Shown in pieces: positions 49,975 through 58,960 of a stretch of 64,000 bases of DNA. This DNA is from Subtercola endophyticus (lineage in GTDB: Bacteria > Actinomycetota > Actinomycetes > Actinomycetales > Microbacteriaceae), in assembly GCF_021044565.1 (NCBI RefSeq), contig NZ_CP087997.1:620001-684000 (forward strand), read 5' to 3'. The position numbers were made by a program, and so were the translations under genes. The notes beneath the pieces were generated by a model that was not told the origin of the DNA, ran no database searches, and saw nothing but the letters and a program-made list of their open reading frames with translations. Every line of letters begins with the position of its first letter. Position 1 is the stretch's first letter.

Positions 49975-52616
49975 TCGTGCAGCGCCGGGTTGTTGCGAGT
50001 CTGGTTGTTGCGAGTCTGGTTGCTGAGGGGCCGGTCGTCGGGCGCCGGATCGTCGAGGGTCGGTGCGATGAACGTGTACCAGACCCACACTGAGAGACTC
50101 ACGGCCGCGAACGCCACCGCGATCACGACGGTCTGGGCGAGTGCGAAGCTGCGGCCGGCCTGCTCGAACGAGGGGGCCACGACGGCGGCGAGCAGCGTGA
50201 ACGAGACGAGCGTGAGGCCGAGCCAGATGGGTTTCGACCATTCGTACACCGCACGGCCGGCGAGACTGCCGAACGGCAGCACGAGCACCGCAGTCGCACC
50301 GAACGCGCCGAGCACGATGGTGGTGAGCGTTTCGTTGGCGAGAGCCGCGACGGGGTTCGCCGTGGCATTCGCACCGGCGATGCCGGGCAGCCAGACGAGC
50401 GCGAGCCAGGCGACGGTGCCGAGTCCAAGCAGCGCGCCGAGCTGCAGACCGGCGAGGCGTGCGGCCTGCCGGCGGCTGAGGCCGACCGCTGTCACCAGCG
50501 AGAGAACGATGCCGAACAACAGCGCCGGCTGCAGGTCGAGTAGTCGCGATATCACCGACAGAGCGACGGCGACGAGCAGGTAGCGCGGAGAAACGACGAG
50601 CTGCGCGGTGACACCCAGCCAACGCCTCGCGAGAACTCGGGGCAGCACGACTGCCACGGCGTTGAGGGCAGCGAACGCGACGCTGATCGCGACGAAGAGC
50701 CGCAGATAGGCGGGCTGACCGGCGACGGGCCCCGAAAGCATTCCGATGGCGGCGCTCAGCAGCACGCAGGCCGAGGCGATCAGCCACGGGCTGAAGGTGA
50801 TCTCGAAGGCGGAATCGAAGTCGCCGGTCGGCCGGTTTCGGCCGGTGAAACGCGAGCGTTTCAGCGTTGAGCGCAGCAGTCGCGTGCGGGTCGCCGCGTC
50901 GAGGGCCCCGCGGGGGCGGCCGGTGGGCAGGGCCAGGCCAGAGAGGCGCGGTATGCCTCGTATCGGCGACACTGACCGCGGCGATACTGACCGTGGCGAC
51001 GCCGACCCCGCCGATGCAGGCGAAACGAGCGCTGGGAAGTGCGCGGAGTCGAGATCGCGCCCGCGACGGCGAGCGAGGGCGGCCGCAAGCAGGCGCCCGG
51101 GCGCCGCGATGAGCACGATTGCCGCGAGCGCGGCGGCCAGGGCGATGAGCCAGGTGGTGAGGGGCGAAGACGACAGCACGGGCTGCAGGGCCGCCGTGAA
51201 TCGTGTTGCGCTCGCCCAGGTGTCGGGAGCGGGCGCGGCGGGGGTCACGGCACCATCGCCGGGGGAGTTCTGGCCGCCAGAGGAGCCACCGCTTCCGCCG
51301 GCGGATCCGGTGCCGCCGCCGGGGGCCGTGGCTGAGCCGCCGCCGCCCGAGGATGCTCCGCCCGAACCCGGGGTGCCCGAACCCGATCCACTTGCCGCAC
51401 CGCTCGGTGACGGCGACGAATTGCCGTTCGGGATCGGCGTCGCGGTAGCCGTGGAAGCTCCCGAACCGCTGCCCGTCGCGCTGCCGGAAGCGGAGGCGCT
51501 CGGCGTCGGAACACCCGACGCGCTGAACGTCACGGTGAAGGGCGTGCTCTCGTCGCTCACGTTGCCAGCCGCGTCTTGCTGCATCGCCGAGACTCCGAAC
51601 GAGCCCGCCGGCACGGTTCCGGTGGTGCACGACCACGCGGTGCCCTGCACGGTGGCGGTGCAGGCGGCAAAGGTCCCGGCGAAGACGGTGACCAGGGCCC
51701 CGTTTTCGCCCGTGCCCGAGATCGAACCGACCTGAGCGACCGTCGCGCCGGCTTTCGGCGAGGTCACCACGGGCGGTGACGGCACGGTGGAGTCGATCTG
51801 CAGGGTGAGCGTGTCGCTTGCCGAACTCGCCCCGTTGCTCCAGCCCGTGGTCTGGGTCGCGGCGACCCGCAGCGTGCCGCTCGGGATGTTCGTGCCCAGG
51901 TTGCACGCCCACGAGCCCTGCCCGTCGGCGATGCCCGAACACGAGTACGCCGCGGCGGTCGCGTTGACGGTCGCGCCGGGGTAGGCCGTGCCGCGCACGG
52001 TGCCGTATCCGGTCGAGACCGGCCCGTTCGATCCCGACGACAGCGTCGGAGAGTTCAGCACGTTCACAGCTATCGCCGTGTGCTTGTCGTCGTATCCGCT
52101 GACGAGTTGCACGACAGAGAGCTGCACGTTCGGGCCGCTCGGAAGCCCCGAGCTCGAGCAGGCGAACGATCCGTCGCTGTCGGCGCTCACCGTGCACAGC
52201 GGGTCGGATTGTGTCGAGCTCTGCACCTGGATGTCGCTGCCGGGCTCAGCGGATCCGCGTATCGTGACGGCGCCTCCCAGGGTGTCGCCTGCCGACGGGC
52301 TCGCGATCCGCGGATCGGCGATGGGCGCCTGGCTCGGCGGCGGGGTCGTTGGCGGCGCCGTTGTCGGCGGGTCGGTCGGTGCCGTTGTCGGAGGATCCGC
52401 AGTGGCGGCGGGAGCCTCGGGAGGTGTCGCGACAGACGGGGTGGCCGTAGGCGCGGAAGCGTCTGACGGTAGCGCAGCAGCGCCGAGACCCACGCCCGCT
52501 GCCAGCAGGAGCACGAGCGGCAGCGCGAGGGCGGAGAAGGCCCGCCCGGGCATCCGGACTCGCGAAACTCTGGTGGCCGAACCCCTCGGCACACCCCGGT
52601 TGGTGCTCTGTTTCAC
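49971..52616 (-). CDS. Large surface protein: Ig-like repeats, Ser/Gly linker, multi-helix membrane domain
   Basis: This ~881-residue protein has a signal or anchor helix (ALALPLVLLLAAGVGLGAAAL), a Pro/Thr-rich stalk and three bacterial Ig-like domains (about residues 100-365, each with GTA.PGA.V or SAEPGSDIQV). A Ser/Gly-rich linker follows (about 370-450), then a TM helix (LTTWLIALAAALAAIVLIA), a basic cytoplasmic segment and seven to nine C-terminal helices. The outer part would stand off the cell and the membrane part is of unknown type. GTG 52616 is the likely start (TTG 52646 possible). Its overlap with the GH76-like gene suggests a shared envelope-polysaccharide task. Confidence 0.8.
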   Translation of the reverse strand: MKQSTNRGVPRGSATRVSRVRMPGRAFSALALPLVLLLAAGVGLGAAALPSDASAPTATPSVATPPEAPAATADPPTTAPTDPPTTAPPTTPPPSQAPIADPRIASPSAGDTLGGAVTIRGSAEPGSDIQVQSSTQSDPLCTVSADSDGSFACSSSGLPSGPNVQLSVVQLVSGYDDKHTAIAVNVLNSPTLSSGSNGPVSTGYGTVRGTAYPGATVNATAAAYSCSGIADGQGSWACNLGTNIPSGTLRVAATQTTGWSNGASSASDTLTLQIDSTVPSPPVVTSPKAGATVAQVGSISGTGENGALVTVFAGTFAACTATVQGTAWSCTTGTVPAGSFGVSAMQQDAAGNVSDESTPFTVTFSASGVPTPSASASGSATGSGSGASTATATPIPNGNSSPSPSGAASGSGSGTPGSGGASSGGGGSATAPGGGTGSAGGSGGSSGGQNSPGDGAVTPAAPAPDTWASATRFTAALQPVLSSSPLTTWLIALAAALAAIVLIAAPGRLLAAALARRRGRDLDSAHFPALVSPASAGSASPRSVSPRSVSPIRGIPRLSGLALPTGRPRGALDAATRTRLLRSTLKRSRFTGRNRPTGDFDSAFEITFSPWLIASACVLLSAAIGMLSGPVAGQPAYLRLFVAISVAFAALNAVAVVLPRVLARRWLGVTAQLVVSPRYLLVAVALSVISRLLDLQPALLFGIVLSLVTAVGLSRRQAARLAGLQLGALLGLGTVAWLALVWLPGIAGANATANPVAALANETLTTIVLGAFGATAVLVLPFGSLAGRAVYEWSKPIWLGLTLVSFTLLAAVVAPSFEQAGRSFALAQTVVIAVAFAAVSLSVWVWYTFIAPTLDDPAPDDRPLSNQTRNNQTRNNPALHE

Positions 52617-52727
52617 GACTCCCACGTTCTTCCATTTAGCAAGCAATAACGGGCGATGTCAAAGCCCCATGCGGTTGTATGTAGTGGTTCGTCATGCGGG
52701 GAGCTCGCAAGACAGCCCGCAAAACGA

Positions 52728-52781
52728 TAGACAAAGCGCTCGTTCGCGGGTCATAATCTCTCAACTGGGTCAAATGACCCA
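52728..52781 (+). promoter_or_regulatory. Promoter and TetR-type operator of the 52.8-58.8 kb operon
   Basis: TAGACA (52728-52733) and CATAAT (52752-52757) are 18 bases apart. They are followed by the palindrome TGGGTCA-AA-TGACCCA (52766-52781), placed to be overlapped by or just after the start site. GGAGG then precedes ATG 52794. Autorepression by the TetR protein is the natural reading. Confidence 0.7.
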
Positions 52782-52793
52782 CATGGAGGATCG

Positions 52794-53390
52794 ATGACCA
52801 GGCTCCCCGTCGCCGAACGACGCGAGTTGCTGCTCGACGCCGCGCTTCGCGTCGTGGCCGAGCACGGCATCCAGGGGGCCACCACGCGGGCCATCGTCGC
52901 CGAGGCCGGTGTCTCGCTCGCGAGTTTTCACTACGCCTTCGCCAGCCGAGACGAGCTGATCGCCGAACTGGTGAACTCGGTCATCGCGGGGGAGCAATCG
53001 GTCTTCGAGCGCCTCGAACTGCGCGGCGGCTCGATGCGCGACACCCTGCGAGAGGGTCTGCTGCACTACTTCGATGTTCTGCGCCGTGATCCGCTGAGAG
53101 AGAAGGCCATGTTCGAGCTCACGCAATACGCCATGCGTTCCCCCGAGCTGCAACCGCTCGCGCGGGTGCAGTACGAGCGCTATTACGCGCTCGCCGAGCA
53201 GGCCCTCGATGTGGCCGCGGCTTCGACCGGCCTGCGCTGGAATCGGCCGCCGGCCGAGATCGCGACCTTTCTCGTGGTGCTGACCGACGGGCTCACCATC
53301 GGCTGGCTCGTCAATCGAGACGATGAGGCGGCGCTCGCGATCATCGACTTCGCCGCCGACTCGCTCGGCGCGCTGGCGGTGGCGGCATGA
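52794..53390 (+). CDS. TetR/AcrR-family transcriptional regulator
   Basis: This 198-residue protein has an N-terminal HTH (LLLDAALRVVAEHGIQGATT then IVAEAGVSLASFHYAFASRDEL), the standard TetR domain, and a helical ligand domain. Its operator is probably the TGGGTCA palindrome 13-28 bases upstream. The stop overlaps the ATG of the MFS gene by four bases, so repressor and operon are coupled. The inducer is likely a substrate or product of the glycoside pathway encoded downstream. Confidence 0.93.
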   Translation: MTRLPVAERRELLLDAALRVVAEHGIQGATTRAIVAEAGVSLASFHYAFASRDELIAELVNSVIAGEQSVFERLELRGGSMRDTLREGLLHYFDVLRRDPLREKAMFELTQYAMRSPELQPLARVQYERYYALAEQALDVAAASTGLRWNRPPAEIATFLVVLTDGLTIGWLVNRDDEAALAIIDFAADSLGALAVAA

Positions 53391-54718
53391 GCGGCGAAGG
53401 CGCGGGCGACGTGTCGGCTGCCGGCCGGGCATCCGCTGGCCATACAGATTCGAGCGCGCTCGGCGGTGTCGGTGTGCTCGGTCTCTTCAGTGAACCGACC
53501 CAGCGCCTCAAGGGCGGCTGGATCGCCCTCTTCGCCATCGCCTGGCTCGGCATCTGGATGGCGCAGCTCACCCCCGTGCAGCTCTTGCTGCCGCTGCAGG
53601 TCGCGAACCGGGTCGACACGGGCAACTGGATCGACACCGTGGTGGCGTTCGGCGTCATCTCGGGTGTCTCGGGCGTCGCCGCACTGCTCACCTTTCCGCT
53701 GACCGGAGCGATGAGCGACCGCACCACGTCGCGTTTCGGCCGCCGTCGCCCCTGGATCGCCGGCGGCACGCTGCTCTTCGCCGTCTCGCTCGCTCTGCTC
53801 GGGTTGCAGACCTCGCTGATCGGCGTCGGGGTGTTCTGGACCCTCGCCATCATCGGCTTCTGCATTCTCACGGCCGCCCTCACGGCCACCATCTCCGACC
53901 AGGTTCCCGTCGGCCAGCGCGGGTACGTCTCGGGCTGGCTCTCGGCGCCGCAGGCCATGGGCATCATTCTCGGGCTCGTACTGGTGACGGTGTTGTTCAC
54001 GACTCTGCTCGCGGGGTATCTGTTCGTGGCGGTCGCGCTGGTCATCCTGGTCGCCCCCTTCTGCATCTGGATGCCCGACGCCGTGCTGCCCAAAACAGAA
54101 CGGGCTCGGGTCACGGCCCGAGCCTTCATCGACGGGTTCTGGATCAGCCCGCGGCAGTACCCCGACTTCGGATTCACGCTGCTCAGCCGCATTCTCGTGA
54201 ACATCGGCAACGCGCTCGGTACGGCCTTGCTGCTGTACTTCTTGCTCTACGGTCTCAACGACGCCGACGCCGAGAACGACCTCATCGTTCTGGTGCTGAT
54301 CTACATGGTGTTCGTGATCATCGCCTCCCTCGGTGCGGGGTTGCTCTCTGACCGGCTCGGCAGGCGCAAGGTGTTCGTGCTGGTCTCGTCGGTGTTGCAG
54401 GCAGTCGCTGCGTTGCTGCTGGCGTTCGTGCCGGCGCTGCCCGTCGCGATGGTGGGCGGCGCCTTGCTCGGCCTCGGCTACGGCTGTTTTCTGTCGGTCG
54501 ACCAGGCGCTGGCCACTCAGGTGCTGCCCGACCCGGCCACTCGCGGCAAAGACCTCGGCATTATGAACATCGCCACCGCTGTTCCGCAGGCGATCGCGCC
54601 GCTGCTCGGCGCCGGTGTCGTGGCGCTGTTCGGCGGTTTTGCCGCCCTGTTCGTTCTGTCTGGTCTGTTCGCCATCGGCGGCGCTGTCGCCGTGGCCCGA
54701 GTGAAATCGGTGCGTTGA
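53387..54718 (+). CDS. MFS transporter (GPH/SLC45-like)
   Basis: This 443-residue, 12-helix MFS protein has the helix 2-3 loop GAMSDRTTSRFGRRRPWI, the pattern of sugar/H+ symporters of the GPH and SLC45 types, and a second-half equivalent LLSDRLGRRKV. There is a ~40-residue polar N-terminus. The operon partner GH1 beta-glucosidase makes a beta-glycoside or disaccharide the likely cargo. Its stop shares one base with the next start. Confidence 0.9.
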   Translation: MSGEGAGDVSAAGRASAGHTDSSALGGVGVLGLFSEPTQRLKGGWIALFAIAWLGIWMAQLTPVQLLLPLQVANRVDTGNWIDTVVAFGVISGVSGVAALLTFPLTGAMSDRTTSRFGRRRPWIAGGTLLFAVSLALLGLQTSLIGVGVFWTLAIIGFCILTAALTATISDQVPVGQRGYVSGWLSAPQAMGIILGLVLVTVLFTTLLAGYLFVAVALVILVAPFCIWMPDAVLPKTERARVTARAFIDGFWISPRQYPDFGFTLLSRILVNIGNALGTALLLYFLLYGLNDADAENDLIVLVLIYMVFVIIASLGAGLLSDRLGRRKVFVLVSSVLQAVAALLLAFVPALPVAMVGGALLGLGYGCFLSVDQALATQVLPDPATRGKDLGIMNIATAVPQAIAPLLGAGVVALFGGFAALFVLSGLFAIGGAVAVARVKSVR

Positions 54719-56031
54719 TGCCTGCCACCCTGCCTGACGCTTCATCGGTGTCTGCCACCCTGCCTGCCACCCCGGCTGTCGCAGCGCCGTTCGCGCTCAC
54801 CCGCGAATCGGCTGCGCCCTGGCTGAAACCGGCGCAATTCTGGGGTGACCTCACGCGCGCCACGGCCGACGTCGACACTCCGCTCGCGGCGATCAGCCTG
54901 CAGGCGCTCGCGCACAACGCGTTCTCGATGCTCGACCGCGCCGCCGGAAAACCCATTCGCGTAGCGAGTAAGTCGGTTCGCGTGCGCTCGGTGCTCGATG
55001 CCGTGCTCGCTCTGCCGGGCTATCACGGTGTGCTCGGCTACACGCTGCCCGAGGCGCTCTGGCTGGCCGAGACCATCGACGACGTCGTGGTCGGCTATCC
55101 CACGGCTGACCGCGCGGCCATCGCACGGCTGGCGGCGGATGATCGGCTCGCCTCACGCGTCACGCTGATGGTCGACTCCGTGGCCCAGCTCGACCTGATC
55201 GACTCGGTCGTCGCGCCCGGGGCCCGCCCGAGCATCCGCGTCTGCCTCGAACTCGACACGTCGTATGTGACCCGTGCGCTCGGGCACATCGGGGTGTGGC
55301 GCTCGCCGGTGTTCACCGTCGACGAGGCGCGCGTTCTGGCGCAGGTCATCGCGTCGCGGCCCGGTTTCACCCTGGTGGGGCTGATGGGGTACGAGGCGCA
55401 GATCGCCGGGGTCGGCAATCGGCCGCGCGGCAACCCGGCCCGGGCGCGGGTGCTCGATTGGATGCAGCACCAATCCATCGCTGAGCTCGCCGATCGCCGG
55501 GGAGCCGTGGTGCGGGCGGTTCGCGAGGTGGCCGACCTCGAATTCGTCAACGGCGGGGGAACGGGGTCGCTCGAGAGCACCTCTGCCGATGCATCCGTCA
55601 CCGAGATCGCCGCCGGCAGCGGGCTGTTCGGCGGGCACCTGTTCGACACGTACTCGCGCTTTCAGCCGGCTCCGGCGGCAGCGTTCGCGCTCTCGGTCGT
55701 GCGCAAGCCGACCCCGAAGATGGCCACTCTGCTCGGCGGCGGCTGGATCGCCTCCGGGCCCGCTCAGCCCGACCGGCTGCCCGAGATCGTCTGGCCCCTC
55801 GGCCTGAAGATGCAGGATCGCGAGATGGCCGGCGAGGTGCAGACGCCGCTCTCCGGCGCCGCGGCCGAGACGCTGCGGGTCGGCGACCGGGTGTGGCTGC
55901 GGCACACGAAGTCCGGCGAGCTGTCGGAGCACGTGAACGAGATGCAGCTCGTCGACGCTGCGGCGCACGGCGGCCCGCAGATCATCGCGACGCTGCCCAC
56001 GTATCGCGGCGAAGGCAAGGCGTTTCTGTGA
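54718..56031 (+). CDS. Fold-type III PLP enzyme (D-threonine-aldolase / amino-acid deaminase-like)
   Basis: This 437-residue protein resembles alanine-racemase-fold enzymes of the D-threonine aldolase/D-serine dehydratase group. It has an N-terminal PLP barrel with the Schiff-base Lys in RVASKSVRV, then DTPLAAI before it, FVNGGGTGS (phosphate loop) and a C-terminal domain with a possible metal site (RHTKSGELSEHVNEM). These enzymes cleave or deaminate beta-hydroxy D-amino acids. ATG 54718 overlaps the MFS stop by one base. Its place between a sugar carrier and a sugar oxidase is unexpected. Confidence 0.86.
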   Translation: MPATLPDASSVSATLPATPAVAAPFALTRESAAPWLKPAQFWGDLTRATADVDTPLAAISLQALAHNAFSMLDRAAGKPIRVASKSVRVRSVLDAVLALPGYHGVLGYTLPEALWLAETIDDVVVGYPTADRAAIARLAADDRLASRVTLMVDSVAQLDLIDSVVAPGARPSIRVCLELDTSYVTRALGHIGVWRSPVFTVDEARVLAQVIASRPGFTLVGLMGYEAQIAGVGNRPRGNPARARVLDWMQHQSIAELADRRGAVVRAVREVADLEFVNGGGTGSLESTSADASVTEIAAGSGLFGGHLFDTYSRFQPAPAAAFALSVVRKPTPKMATLLGGGWIASGPAQPDRLPEIVWPLGLKMQDREMAGEVQTPLSGAAAETLRVGDRVWLRHTKSGELSEHVNEMQLVDAAAHGGPQIIATLPTYRGEGKAFL

Positions 56032-57350
56032 GCGGTGCGGGCGCAACGGGAGCCGTCTGGCGCAACTGGGGCCGTACCGAGGCCGTGAAACCTGCACGTG
56101 TCGAGCGGCCGACGAGCATCCCGGCCGTGCAGCGTGCGGTCGTGGCGGCGGCGACGTCGGGAATGCGCATCAAGGCCGTCGGCGCCGGCCACAGCTTCAG
56201 CGGAATCGCGGTCGCCGGGGGAGTGCAGCTCGACCTCGACGGTTTGCGCGGGCTGCTGGCGGTCGACACGGCGCGGCTTCAGGTGACGCTCGGCGGCGGA
56301 ACCTACCTGCACGAGATTCCGCGGCTGCTGCAGCCGTTCGGGCTCGCCATGCAGAACCTCGGCGACATCGACAGGCAGACCATCAGCGGGGCGATCTCGA
56401 CCGGAACGCACGGCACCGGGCGGACGTTCGGCGGCATCTCGACGCAAGTCGTGGGCGCGACGCTGGTGATCGGCGACGGATCGCTGCTCGTGGTGAGCGA
56501 GACATCGAACGCCGAGCTGCTGCCGGCGGTGGCGCTCGGGCTGGGTTCGCTGGGCATCCTGGTGAGCGTCACCGTGCAGTGCGTTCCCCTGTTCGTGCTG
56601 AAGGCGACCGAGGCCGCCGAGCCGCTCGACCGGGTGCTCGAGGCTCTCGACGAACGCGTCGAGGGTGCCGATCACTTCGAGTTCTACTGGTTTCCGCACA
56701 CGTCAACCGCACTCACGAAGACGAACGAGCGGATGCCCGGGCACACCCCGCGTAAACCGCTCACGCCGTGGCGGCGATTCGTCGACGACGAACTCGTTTC
56801 GAACCAGGTGTTCCGGGCGACCTGTCTGGCCGGACGCGCCGTGCCGGCGCTCATCCCGCGCGTCAACCGCGCGGCCGAGAAGCTCACCGGAACGCGGCAG
56901 TTCAGCGACTTCTCCGCCCGCGTGTTCGCCACCAAGCGCACGGTGCGGTTCGTCGAGATGGAGTACGCGGTGCCCGCGGCCGACATTCCGGGGGTGCTGC
57001 GCGAGATCGACGAGTTGATCGAGGGGCGCGGCTGGCGCATCTCGTTTCCCATCGAGGTGCGCTTCGCCGCGCCCGACGCGCTCTGGCTCTCGACCGCATC
57101 GGGCCGCGAAACGGGATACATTGCAGTGCACCGTTACTACCGAGACGACCCGGCAGAATATTTTCGGGCGGTCGAGGAGATCATGATGGCGCACGGCGGC
57201 AGACCGCACTGGGGCAAGATGAACACCCGTGACGCTTCGTCGTTGCGTGAGGTGTATCCGCACTTCGACGAATTTCTGGCGGTGCGCGACCGGCTCGATC
57301 CCGAGCGACGGTTCGCGAACCAGTATCTCGAGCGGGTGCTGGGGCGGTGA
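56028..57350 (+). CDS. FAD-linked aldonolactone/alditol-oxidase-like enzyme (ALO family)
   Basis: This 440-residue PCMH-type flavoprotein has the FAD loop KAVGAGHSFSGIAVAGG (His in GHSFS is the usual covalent site) and GAISTGTHGTG. The C-terminal ALO domain has RPHWGKMN (the conserved HWxK). Family members oxidise aldonolactones or terminal alcohols of alditols with O2 or another acceptor. GTG 56028 overlaps the preceding stop by four bases. In the operon it may oxidise the sugar part released by GH1. Confidence 0.9.
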   Translation: MSGAGATGAVWRNWGRTEAVKPARVERPTSIPAVQRAVVAAATSGMRIKAVGAGHSFSGIAVAGGVQLDLDGLRGLLAVDTARLQVTLGGGTYLHEIPRLLQPFGLAMQNLGDIDRQTISGAISTGTHGTGRTFGGISTQVVGATLVIGDGSLLVVSETSNAELLPAVALGLGSLGILVSVTVQCVPLFVLKATEAAEPLDRVLEALDERVEGADHFEFYWFPHTSTALTKTNERMPGHTPRKPLTPWRRFVDDELVSNQVFRATCLAGRAVPALIPRVNRAAEKLTGTRQFSDFSARVFATKRTVRFVEMEYAVPAADIPGVLREIDELIEGRGWRISFPIEVRFAAPDALWLSTASGRETGYIAVHRYYRDDPAEYFRAVEEIMMAHGGRPHWGKMNTRDASSLREVYPHFDEFLAVRDRLDPERRFANQYLERVLGR

Positions 57351-57402
57351 GCGGGTTCACGGGTTCGCCGCATCTGGGCGTGGGGTTTTCGGGCGGCGCA
57401 CG

Positions 57403-58842
57403 ATGAACGCCCGCGACGACGCGATGGCCGAGGCGGAGGCGTTCGCCACGATCATCCCGCCCGGTTTTGTCATCGGCGCCGCGACGGCCGCCTTTCAGGT
57501 CGAGGGCGGCGTGCACGACGGCGGCCGGGAGCTCTCGGTGTGGGACGAATTCACGCACCAGTCGGGTCGAATCCTCGGCGGTGCGAATGCCGATGTCGCC
57601 GCCGACCACTTTCACCGCGTCGGCGAAGATGTCGCGCTAATGGCCGACCTCGGCATCGACTCCTACCGCTTCTCGTTCGGCTGGCCACGCCTGCAGCCGG
57701 GCGGCAGCGGCAGCCTCAACCGCGAGGGCATTGCGTTCTACGATCGGCTGCTCGACGAGCTGCTCGCGGCGGGCATCAGTCCGATGGCGACGCTGTTCCA
57801 CTGGGATACTCCCGTCGAGCTGCGCGGCAGCTGGCTCAACCGCGACACGGCGGGCCGATTCGGCGACTACGCCTACCAGGTGGGGGAGGTGTTCGGCGAT
57901 CGGGTCGATCGCTGGGTGACCATCAACGAGCCGGCGACCGTCATGCTGAACGGGTATGCGCTGGGCATCCACGCGCCCGGAACAACGCTGTTGTTCGATG
58001 CCGTGCCGGCCGGCCACCACCAGCTGCTGGGCCACGGACTGGCCGTGCAGGCGCTGCGCGCGGCATCCGTTCGCGGGGAGATCGGCGTGACGAACGTGCA
58101 TTCGCCCGTCTCGGCGGCCACCAGCACCGACGAAGACGAGGCCTACGCAGCTCTGTTCGACATCGTGCACAACCGCATGTTCGGCGACGCGACCCTGCTC
58201 GGCCGGTACCCCACGATTCCGGAAGAGTTCGCAGTGGCGCTGCGCCCGCTGGTCGAGGTTTCGCCGGAAGATCTCGCGATCATCCACCAGCCCCTCGACT
58301 TCTACGGGCTCAATTATTACTTTCCGACGCGAATCGCGGCGGGCACGGGGTCGTCGTCATCGCCCGACGGCGAAGCGCCGGCGCTCAGCGCGCTGCCGTT
58401 TCACCTCGAGCCCTGGCCCGAGTTTGCGCGCACCGGATTCGGCTGGCCGAACGCGCCCGAGTTCTTGGGCGTCGCGCTCGCAGAACTCGCCTCGCGGTAC
58501 GGCGAGGCGTTGCCGCCCGTCTACATCACCGAGGGCGGCGTCAGCCTGCCCGACACGGTGCTGCTGGATGCCGACACCGGCGTCGCCCGCATCGCCGACT
58601 CGGCACGGATCGACTACCTGTCGGCCCACCTTGAGTCCGCGCTCTCGGCGACGGCGCCGGGCGGCGCGGCGTCGGCGGTCGATCTGCGCGGATATTACGT
58701 GTGGTCGCTGCTCGACAACTTCGAATGGGCGGCGGGATACAGCCAGCGCTTCGGGCTTGTGCACGTCAACTTCACGACGCTCGATCGCACACCCAAGCAG
58801 TCCTTCGGCTGGCTGCGGCGGGTGCTGGAGGCGCGGTCGTAG
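57403..58842 (+). CDS. GH1 beta-glucosidase
   Basis: This 479-residue GH1 barrel opens FVIGAATAAFQVEGG and has acid/base TINEP (near residue 175). The nucleophile is in YITEGGVSL, where the usual ITENG reads ITEGG. The closing segment YYVWSLLDNFEWAAGYSQRFGL is standard. It hydrolyses beta-glucosides or beta-galactosides in the cytosol (no signal). It is the last gene of the TetR-MFS-aldolase-ALO operon, 52 bases after the oxidase gene. Confidence 0.93.
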   Translation: MNARDDAMAEAEAFATIIPPGFVIGAATAAFQVEGGVHDGGRELSVWDEFTHQSGRILGGANADVAADHFHRVGEDVALMADLGIDSYRFSFGWPRLQPGGSGSLNREGIAFYDRLLDELLAAGISPMATLFHWDTPVELRGSWLNRDTAGRFGDYAYQVGEVFGDRVDRWVTINEPATVMLNGYALGIHAPGTTLLFDAVPAGHHQLLGHGLAVQALRAASVRGEIGVTNVHSPVSAATSTDEDEAYAALFDIVHNRMFGDATLLGRYPTIPEEFAVALRPLVEVSPEDLAIIHQPLDFYGLNYYFPTRIAAGTGSSSSPDGEAPALSALPFHLEPWPEFARTGFGWPNAPEFLGVALAELASRYGEALPPVYITEGGVSLPDTVLLDADTGVARIADSARIDYLSAHLESALSATAPGGAASAVDLRGYYVWSLLDNFEWAAGYSQRFGLVHVNFTTLDRTPKQSFGWLRRVLEARS

Positions 58843-58948
58843 CGCCCGTCGCGTGCGAGGTCGTGCGGGCGGGCATCCACTCGCCGGCGATGCTGCCCGA
58901 TGGCTGAGAGCTTGCCTCGACGCTGCTGTGTGAGGGTCGCTCACTCGT

Positions 58949-58954
58949 TATAGT
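58949..58954 (+). promoter_or_regulatory. -10 element, probable leaderless start
   Basis: TATAGT lies six bases before the LemA ATG 58961. Confidence 0.5.
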
Positions 58955-58960
58955 TGTCGC

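Noticed and set aside
48832..52197. 1121-codon minus-strand frame beyond the GH76-like gene
   Set aside because: Past 49974 it overlaps the Ig-like membrane protein on the same strand in another frame and is Arg-rich shadow sequence.
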